DNA from: Oscarella lobularis
Lineage: Eukaryota; Porifera; Homoscleromorpha; Homosclerophorida; Oscarellidae
Assembly (NCBI RefSeq): GCF_947507565.1
Contig: NC_089176.1
Coordinates: 1 to 64,000, forward strand
Reading direction: 5' to 3'
Length of the DNA: 64,000 nucleotides
The notes beneath the pieces are model-generated. The model did no database searches and was not told where the DNA came from. It saw nothing but the letters and a program-made list of their open reading frames with translations. Every line of letters begins with the position of its first letter. Within the stretch, counting starts at the first letter, position 1. A program made the translations under genes and the position numbers. Below are positions 56,401 through 64,000 of this stretch, in pieces.

Positions 56401-59400
56401 CGACTACAACGACTACAACGACTACAAAGGCTACAACGACTACAACGACTACAATGACTACAACGACTACAAAGGCTACAACTGCTACAAAGGCTACAGC
56501 GACTACAAAGGCTACAACGACTACAACGACTACAACGACTACAAAGGCTACAACGACTACAACGACTACAATGACTACAACGACTACAAAGGCTACAACT
56601 GCTACAAAGGCTACAACGACTACAAAGGCTACAACGACTACAACGACTACAACGACTACAAAGGCTACATCTACTACAACGACTACAACGACTACAACGA
56701 CTACAACGACTACAACTGCTACAAAGGCTACAACGACTACAAAGGCTACAACTGCTACAAAGGCTACAACGACTACAAAGGCTACAACTGCTACAAAGGC
56801 TACAACGACTACAAAGGCTACAACTGCTACAAAGGCTACAACGACTACAAAGGCTACAACGACTACAACGACTACAATGACTACAACGACTACAAAGGCT
56901 ACAACTGCTACAACGACTACATCGACTACAAAGGCTACAACGACTACAAAGGCTACAACGACTACATCTACTACAACGACTACAACGACTACAAAGGCTA
57001 CAACGACTACAAAGGCTACAACGACTACAAAGGCTACATCGACTACAACGACTACAACGACTACAACTACTACAAAGGCTCCAACAAATAGTATCCTTAC
57101 CCTAACAAATGCCGCCGTTTTTCGCGTGTGATGTCCATTTACGACTTGTCTCGTTCGAATTGCGAGATGATTGACACTCTGCATGCAAAAAATAAAAAAT
57201 GTCAATTCAATAAATAGTGTTATTTTACCTGTACGAGGACAATGAGAACGGGTTCAAGACCCGTAAAATTATTTCGCGCGTCCACGTAAAAATTCAACTG
57301 CTGCTCAAAATCCTTACCAAAATGAATCTAATATAAAAAAATTCATTTCGAGATGACGACAAAGCTAACGCGCGCACGTTTCTTATAAACGAAATAATGA
57401 CATTGGAAGTGGAACGAAGTTCATCAACATTCGACAAAGCGCTAATAAAGAAAATTAAAATTTCAAATTTTTACCCCCTTCATCTCCTCACTTGACCGAA
57501 TCGTGAAGAACTTTTCCCACGTAAAGAAGAGTGCTTATGACAACGGGATCATTTGTCGGCTCAAAAACGTGCCTAAAAAATCGTCTCAAACAGAACGCCT
57601 ACTTCCGGGAATCCGGGTACTTCGAAAACGCTTCCATAACACTCCGACACACTTCCACTTTCACCGACTCCCTTTGAAATAAATCCAAAAAGGCGAGAAA
57701 TTTATCCTAAAATAAGATTAAGAGACGGCCACGCCCCCCTTTTCTTCTTGTTTACCAAGGAAAACAACATTGAAAAATCGTGGACGTGAGTCAGAATTTT
57801 CGTCATGACGGATTGGAGTTGAGGATAGAATTTTTCGTAGGCGCGATCAGGCGTCATATGTTTGACAACGTCGCCAAGAATTGTATTAATTTCGCGTTTC
57901 TAATAAAAAATAATAATTAATTATTGACTCCCTCATTTATTTTTTTCTTACTCCAAAATGTTTCACGGGAAATTCGGCCCAAACTTCCGCACAGCCAACG
58001 TATTCCTAAATCAAAAAAATTCAAGCAAACAAAATATTTTTTCGAAATTTCCTACGTTGGGTTCTTTCAGATTTTTGACGGTTTTCCACACTTCGTTCAA
58101 TACCTGCATCCTGCATTCTTCCGGGGGATCGCTCAGAACGAGATTCATCCCAAGGGTCTTGTACAATTGCCACTTTTAGAGAGAAATAGTGTTGCAAAGA
58201 GTAAAAAAGTGATCACTGCGTCTCTACCTTTGCTACACCCGCTTCTTCACACTCGCGTATCATTTCGCAGAATTTTAGAGCTCTACAATTAATTAATTAA
58301 TTAATTAATCTATTTATTTATTATTTCTTACCTCGCTGATACAAATTCCGGTTTGAAGGACGACATGACTGCATTCAAAACAACGCCCCTAACACACAAT
58401 AATCTAAATTAATTAATAACTATATTATTAATACTACGTGTTGCAATGTTTCTGACAATTTTCCAAAATCATCTCCAAAGCATTCTAAATTGAATACGTC
58501 ATTAATTAATCAATAACAATGACTATAGGAGTCTCACTTCTGATGTTTTGTAGGCAATGCATTGGAGAATCCAATCCAATGCGGGAGCATACAAATCCAT
58601 ATAAATATCAGAATCTTTTAAAAAGCAAATCATCTACTAATTAATTAATTAAATTATTAGTCGCAATTTCTGACCGACGTGTTGAAGAACGATTGTATTC
58701 TGAACACTTTCCAATTGAAACTGAAAGAGAAATATTTAAAGATTAACATAAATCACGTGACGTCTAACATACTTGTCCATAGGTCTGAACAAAATCGCCG
58801 AAGCAATACTGGAGGTGATCTCTTACATCGGGAGCAACGGTCATTCCAACCTAAGAGGAAATAAATAATAAATGGATTAATTAATTAATCGAGTCTTCTC
58901 ACTCTGCATATGTATGCTCTAGCATATGTAGCAACCAGGGGATTGCCTATGCCTCTGATCATTCTTGATAAGCGAGTCAACGCACTTCGATATTCACTAA
59001 AAATTAATGAATAAAAATTAAATTCAATGTCATCTATATTGCGCAATACCCGGTTGTCAAATAATTGTAACATTTCAATATAGCCGTTTCGACGTAGCTA
59101 AAAAATAAAAAATAAGACTTTTTAATTGATGAATTAATTTCGTTACAATCTTGGTATGAGTTCCCGGATAGAAGCAATTTTAAAAAACCAATTTCTACAC
59201 GTTTCTTTTGCCATTTCAGGAACTTGTTCAGGAGTAAAATTCTCTAGAAGAAGAAGAAGAAGAAAAGAGCTACATATAGCCCCTCCCCCTCCCCGTCCAC
59301 GTGACCATTACCTGGGAGAATTATTGGCTTGGAAGATCCCGACTGTTGCGTCATGGATTTCTGTCTAATTCGCTGATAGACGAGTTCTCCAAACGTGTCC

Positions 59401-60490
59401 AAGATATCCGTGATGAGAACAAATTTGCTCGGATAGAATTTTATCACGGAAACGTCAACAAGCAATTTAGCACACTAAATAAAAATATTGATTAATTAAT
59501 TAATTAATAAAGTGACGATTTTTTCGTTCTTACTTGAATGCCAATTTTGAGAGTTTTGACGCGATGATCATTTTCCCAGGCTCCCTTCAACGCTTGATTC
59601 ATATCGTCAATCTTCTTCACATATTCCTTTTGACTCAAATTCATCATTTCTTTCACGGAACCCTAAGAGAAAAAACTCCCTCGAATAAATACTAATTAAA
59701 TAAATCAATACCTCTTCGAAGTCGTCGAGCTGTTCGAGACGATGTTTCACTTTTTCGCTGACACTCGTCGTTTGAGCTTTGACAATCACTACACGCAAAA
59801 GTCCCGTATTAATACGTCACGTTCTCAAGAGACACCACACCCTTTTCTCGATCTTCATCCGTCAAGAAACTCTATATATACACATATATATAATGATGGC
59901 CACGCCCATCCAATAAAATAATTAAATAACCGTTGTGATGGAAAGTTTTTCGTCGGTCGTGTATTTGCTCAATATTCCCGCCTTCTTTGCCGCCCACGGT
60001 TCGAATTCGTCGTCCAATCCGCCGCCACGCCCACCTGCCACGCCCTCGTCGTCCTAAAGGGGAAACAATGATTTTTTGAGGAAAATTAAATGCTCTCGGC
60101 GTCGCACCGGCATATCGTATCCGCCCGAACTTGCAACAGCTGTCGCTGCACTTGTCAATGGATCGAGAGCGGCGAGGGGATCGGAAGCACCAAGAGGATC
60201 GCAATCGGCGGCGTCCACGGCTTTCGGAGCTTTTTTCGCCAACGGTGGCGTTTTAGTCTTTTTATCTTCCACAATCTGCCGCGCTTTCGATAAAAACCGA
60301 GACGATTTTCTGTACTTTTCCTTACCTGAACGACATTCGCTTTGAGCGGATGATTTGTGCACGATTCTGCTGTCATTGCGTACGTCTTTCGTTCGCGTTC
60401 GTAGTTGCGACGAATCGGCGCCCTAGACGAGAGATTGCGGCGAAGGAAAACAGCAGCGAACGCGTAGACTCACCATTCAGTCGACGCCAT
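53442..60490 (-). CDS. VPS35L: VPS35L (retriever complex scaffold)
   Basis: More than 25 exons over 7 kb. MASTEW spliced to [15 protein letters not shown] starts the protein; a low-complexity segment ([20 protein letters not shown]) is typical of the family. Recognisable parts: [99 protein letters not shown], then [38 protein letters not shown], ending [23 protein letters not shown]35L with VPS26C and VPS29 recycles integrins and other cargo from endosomes with the CCC and WASH complexes. One intron (54813-57100) holds a giant satellite. The start is shared within a divergent promoter with the next gene. Confidence 0.94.
54842..57088. repeat. 2.2-kb satellite of 9-bp units (ACAACGACT / ACAAAGGCT) in a VPS35L intron
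   Basis: Nearly 250 units of a nonamer family: ACAACGACT, ACAAAGGCT, ACAACTGCT, ACAATGACT, ACATCTACT and rare ACAGCGACT. Higher-order periods are visible: identical 180-bp blocks start at 55621, 55801 and 55981, and ACAGCGACT recurs every 117 bp at 56262, 56379 and 56496. Indels are multiples of 3, so both strands stay open for more than 2,100 bp (Thr/Lys/Ala-rich on plus, Val/Ala/Phe-rich on minus). It lies between a GTAAGG donor (intron starts at 57100) and a TTTTAG acceptor (intron ends at 54813), and the flanking exons join to a normal VPS35L, so I treat it as intronic and noncoding. Confidence 0.95.
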
Positions 60491-60545
60491 GATTGGGGAA
60501 GGAAGGAAGGAAAGCACGCTACGCAAACGTGACGTAGTGCTAGGT
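60491..60545. promoter_or_regulatory. Very short divergent promoter of VPS35L and helical-repeat copy A
   Basis: About 55 bp between the VPS35L ATG and the preferred ATG (60546) of the next gene. It contains GGAAGGAAGGAAGGAAAGC and CGTGACGTAGTG. A second, homologous copy precedes copy B at 62270-62315 and includes the VPS35L start-codon sequence (CATGATTGGG). Confidence 0.5.
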
Positions 60546-62108
60546 ATGAATTCGCGTCGCCACGCCCAAGCGGCCGCCCAAGCGCTTCTAGCCGACAATC
60601 TTCGAAAGCACGTCGACTCGACAGCGGCGGAAGGAAATCCAGTCGCCTACGCTTCGTACACAGACACGAAAACGTCGATTTTGCGAACGTATTCGAATCC
60701 GCCGCACAATCTCGATTCGAATGCTCTCGAAGAGATCGCTTCTACCGTCGAAGCTCAAGCCTTTGCAGAAAAACGTCTACAAATGGAAAATCACCTCGCC
60801 GCACTCAAGGATCCAACCAAAACGATCTCCACCCTCGAATTTCTCTCTTCGTCCGTCTTCGTTCCGTGGTATCGAGAGGAAACGTACTACGCCTGCGATT
60901 ATTTTGCTAGTCTTGGAGGAATGGACGTCGTCGTTGCACACGCCGCTTCGCCGAATTCAAATTCGCCTTTGCGAAGCGCCGCTTTTTCCGCCTGTTGGGC
61001 GTTTGCGACGGGAAGTAAGCGAACTCATCTCATCGTCGATAAAGGCATCGTCGACGCGATCGAAAACGTTTTGAAAACGATGAGAAACGACGTCGAAATG
61101 ATTCTCACTGCCTGCGGGATGACGTGGGCCTTGTTGGAGTATCCTGATTTGCGAGTTAGAGAAATCACATGCCGGGGTCCCGTATGTAATATATTTCCTC
61201 TTTTAGAATGAATTGCAGCGAAGGGGCTTTCTTTCTCTACTGATTGACGTTCTCTATATCGACGGTGTCAATGGTGAATTGCTTGAACAGGTGCTCGGAT
61301 GTCTCAAACTCTTTTCTCCCTCCATCAGCGACATGACGTCGAGCAAACGTCAAAAAGTCGAACAGTTGATTTTCGAGTCTTTTCGCGACTGTAGGAATAA
61401 ATTTCAAGTCGATTTCTTATTTCCGGATCATAGACGTCTAATTCAAATGGTCTATTATACGGGTTTCAACTGCTTGGCAGGAATTTATCTCCACGAAATC
61501 AGAAGATATGGCTACATGAAAGAAGCGGCGTCGCCAATCCGATCATCTGCTTTGCAACAAATGAACAAATGGATGAAAAACACTGATCCTGATGAAGTGA
61601 GACTCTCTCTCCTCTTCATAATAAAGAAGACACGTGTCTCTGTATCTACTCTAATAGATTCGTGCCATTGAGAAAGGAAATTACCTTTGGGATAGTCTGA
61701 AACTCTTCACTGCACTTCTCTACTGTCCCTGTCCCGTCGTTCGTCGCATGGGCGCTTTCTCATTGGCCAATCTCTTGCAAGGTGCAGAAAATCGAAAAGT
61801 GTTTGAACGAGAAGAGGGAGGAAAGTCGTACGATCCAATCCAATGTTCATCTTGGTGTAAGGATGTGAAGGCAAGTGAATTAGCAAAGAAGGCAATGAAA
61901 CACGTAGGATGTTCTTACCATCATCTCCCCCTAGAAGTCTTTTTTTTATCTTGCCTTTTAGGTCTTTGCTGCTGATCATTGCAGCCCTCCAACTCTTCAA
62001 TCTATCTGCTCTGTTTTTGTATCAGATAACTCCGCTCTCTTTGGATCTATGATAGAGGAGTCATTGCCTTCTACTTTGAAGTCTCGTATTTTCGCCTTCT
62101 CTCACTAG
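60546..62108 (+). CDS. Unrecognised helical-repeat (armadillo-like?) protein, copy A
   Basis: Four exons: 60546 to about 61159, about 61207-61596, about 61659-61884 and about 61961-62108, joined as YPDLR-NELQRRG, NTDPDE-IRAIEKGNYLWD and AMKH-VFAADHC. The protein has about 455 aa. The N terminus is MNSRRHAQAAAQALLADNLR; the body is helical with alternating short hydrophobic segments (SACWAFATGSKRTHLIVDKG, IDAIENVLKTM-type, VVRRMGAFSLANLLQGAENR) reminiscent of armadillo/HEAT repeats. No catalytic motif and no signal peptide. I do not recognise the family; ARM-like fold is a guess. An upstream in-frame ATG at 60489 overlaps the VPS35L start region and is absent from copy B, so it is not preferred. 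Confidence 0.7.
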
Positions 62109-62315
62109 GAAAATTATTGTTGTACTGGTCTGTACAAACTACTGAGAGATCGTCTTGTATTTTTTACCTCACTTTTTCATCTCACCTTCTTTTGACATTG
62201 AAAACAATTCTCCTTTTCTTTATACTAAAACTAGCTCACCTTTTTCCTTAATTAAGAAGTCATCGACGATCATGATTGGGAAGGAAAGCACGCTAGGCTA
62301 AACGTCACCGAACGT
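62109..62315. promoter_or_regulatory. Spacer between the tandem copies, with duplicated promoter
   Basis: The right half (62258-62315) repeats TCGACGATCATGATTGGGAA and GGAAAGCACGCTA, matching 60482-60524 at the VPS35L/copy A boundary. The left half has CTAAAACTAGCTCACC, the likely source of the tandem repeat found after copy B. Confidence 0.7.
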
Positions 62316-63854
62316 ATGGAATCAAAATCGCGTCGCGATGCCCAAGCGCTTCTAGCCGACAATCTTCGAAAACACGTAAATTTGACAGCGACGGAAGGAA
62401 ATCCAGACGCCTACGCTTCGTACACAGACACGAAAACGTCGATTTTGAGAACGTATTCGAATCCGCCTCACAATCTCGATTCGGATGCTCTCGAAGAGAT
62501 CGCTGCTACCGTCGAAGCTCAAGCCTTTGCAGAAAAACGTCTACAAATGGAAAATCACCTCGCCGCACTCAAGGATCCAACCAAAACGATCTCTACCCTC
62601 GAATTTCTCTCTTCGTCCGTCTTCGTTCCGTGGTATCGAGAGGAAACCTACTACGCCTGCGATTATTTTGCAAGTCTTGGAGGAATGGACGTGGTCGTCG
62701 AACGCGCCGCGTCGCCAGATTCGAATTCCCCCTTGCGACTCGCCGCTTTCTACGCCTGTTGGGCGTTTGCGACGGGAAGTAAGCGAACTCATCTCATCGT
62801 CGATAAAGGCATCGTCGACGCGATCGAAAACGTTTTGAAAACGATGGGAAACGACGTCGAAATAATTCTCGCTGCGTGCGGGATCACGTGGGGCTTGTTG
62901 GAGTATCCTGATTTGCGAGTATGTCGGGTCCCCGTATGTAGGTATACTGTACCCATACCTATGTCTTTTCTTAGAATCAATTGCAGTTGAGGGGCTTTGT
63001 TTTCCTATTGATTGACGTTCTCTATATTGATGACGTCAATTGTCACTTGCTTGAACAGGTGCTCGGATGTCTCAAACTCTTTTCTCCCTCCATCAGCGAC
63101 ATGACGTCGAGCAAACGTCAAAAAGTCGAAAAGTTGATTTTCGAGTCTTTTCGCGACTGTAGGAATAAATTTCAAGTCGATTTCTTATTTCCGGATCATA
63201 GACGTCTAATTCAAATGGTCTATTATACGGGTTTTAATTGCTTGGCAGGAATTTATCTGCACGAAATCAGAAGATATGGCTACGTGAAAGAAGTGGAGTC
63301 GCCAATCCGATCATCTGCTTTGCAAAAAATGAACGAATGGATACAAAACACTGACCCAGATGAAGTGAGAGTCATAATAAAGAAGACACGTGTTATCTCT
63401 CTATATCTAATTTTAGATTCGTCATATTGAGGAAGGGAATTACCTTTGGAATAGTCTGAAACACTTCACTGCACTTCTATACTGTCCGTGTCCCGTCGTT
63501 CGTCGCATGGGCGCTTTCTCATTGGCCAATCTCTTACAAGGTGCCGAAAATCGAAAAGTATTCAAACGAGAAGAGGGAGGAAAGTCGTACGATCTAATCC
63601 AATGTTCGTCTTGGTGTAAGGATGCAAAAGCAAGCGAATTGGCAAAGAAAGCAATGAAACACGTAAGTTCCTAATATCCCTCCCCCACCTTTTTACCTTA
63701 TCTTGCCTTTTAGGTCTTTTCTGATCGTTGCAATCCTCCAAGTCTTCAATCTATCTGCTCTTTTTATGTATCGGATAACTCCACTCTTTTTGGGTCTATG
63801 ATAGAGTTATTGCCTGTTACGTTGAAGTCTCGTATTATAGCCTTTGCTCACTAA
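62316..63854 (+). CDS. Unrecognised helical-repeat (armadillo-like?) protein, copy B
   Basis: Tandem duplicate of copy A with the same four exons (62316 to about 62920, about 62976-63363, about 63417-63663, about 63715-63854) and the same splice phases. MESKSRRDAQALLADNLRKH replaces the copy A start, and it ends KSRIIAFAH. Long stretches of the second exon are almost identical to copy A even at third codon positions, for example around FLFPDHRRLIQMVYYTGF, while the first exon and termini differ more, which suggests gene conversion or very recent duplication. Differences keep the frame open, so both copies look functional. No known domain. Confidence 0.7.
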
Positions 63855-63856
63855 TG

Positions 63857-64000
63857 TATTGATATTGAAACTTGATACTAAAACTCGCTCACCTTGTATT
63901 GATATTGAAACTCAATTGATACTGAAACTTGCTCACCTTGTATTGATATTGAAACTCAATTGATACTGAAACTTGCTCACCTTATCCTGATATTGAAACC
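63857..64000. repeat. 44-bp tandem repeat at the window edge
   Basis: About three copies of a unit made of TTGATATTGAAACTCAA, TTGATACTGAAACTTGC and TCACCTT(G/A)T. It continues past the end of the window. The part reading ACTAAAACTCGCTCACC resembles ACTAAAACTAGCTCACC downstream of copy A, so the repeat grew from the duplicated 3' flank. Confidence 0.9.

Noticed and set aside
54839-57205. Coding genes of 788 and 722 codons in the nonamer repeat
   Set aside because: Flanking exons splice cleanly to a conserved VPS35L, and the reading frames follow from the 9-bp unit. Kept only as a finding about possible repeat translation.
36850-59510. TTAATTAA runs as piggyBac-type insertion footprints
   Set aside because: No inverted termini or inserted elements accompany them; they look like simple-sequence intron content.

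Overview
The window is the left end of a eukaryotic chromosome. It opens with about 728 bp of uninterrupted CCCTAA repeat (TTAGGG on the other strand), passes through a gene-poor subtelomere of about 11 kb, and then becomes a very dense gene array. Gene content (UNK, MARF1, TRAF7, ATF4-like bZIP, BRI3, NPLOC4, CLCN7, VPS35L, PRPSAP, SPHK, NAT16-like, NNMT-like) is metazoan. Introns are mostly about 30-70 bp with canonical GT-AG ends, intergenic gaps are often 50-250 bp, and introns are littered with TTAATTAA runs. I infer a compact-genome, non-bilaterian animal, most likely a sponge and perhaps a homoscleromorph. That taxonomic call is inference from gene style, not from a search.

Subtelomere (1-11.5 kb): a telomere array; an intact 1118-aa Penelope-like retroelement ORF (RT plus C-terminal GIY-YIG) pointing away from the telomere; about 16 copies of a 156-bp satellite; a G-poor, C/A-rich stretch to about 9.3 kb; an interstitial telomere block; a 10-bp minisatellite; and a TIR-bounded short element that contains a tRNA-like segment.

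Gene array. 11.5-14 kb minus: POLDIP3 and an ATF4-like bZIP. 14.3-23.4 kb plus: UNK and MARF1, both RNA regulators. 23.4-24.6 kb minus: a secreted sushi-domain protein. 25-28 kb plus: an intron-poor secreted glycoside hydrolase family 2 protein. 28.1-33.2 kb minus: three NAT16/HISAT-like acetyltransferases with one NNMT-family methyltransferase and relics of a segmental duplication. 33.3-36.6 kb plus: TRAF7. 36.7-37.4 kb minus: MRPL12. 37.6-41.2 kb plus: CLCN7. 41.2-43 kb: repeats. 43-60.5 kb minus: a head-to-tail run of BRI3, NPLOC4, aquaporin-8-like, PRPSAP, sphingosine kinase, an unrecognised Cys-rich/PH-like gene, and VPS35L, which carries a 2.2-kb 9-bp-unit satellite in one intron. 60.5-64 kb plus: two tandem copies of an unrecognised helical-repeat gene.

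Shared themes are post-transcriptional RNA control (POLDIP3, UNK, MARF1) and endolysosomal/ubiquitin functions (CLCN7, BRI3, VPS35L, NPLOC4, TRAF7). Neighbours are not an operon; divergent pairs share short promoters. Exon boundaries are read by eye from splice signals and protein similarity recalled from memory; coordinates given are start codon to stop codon.
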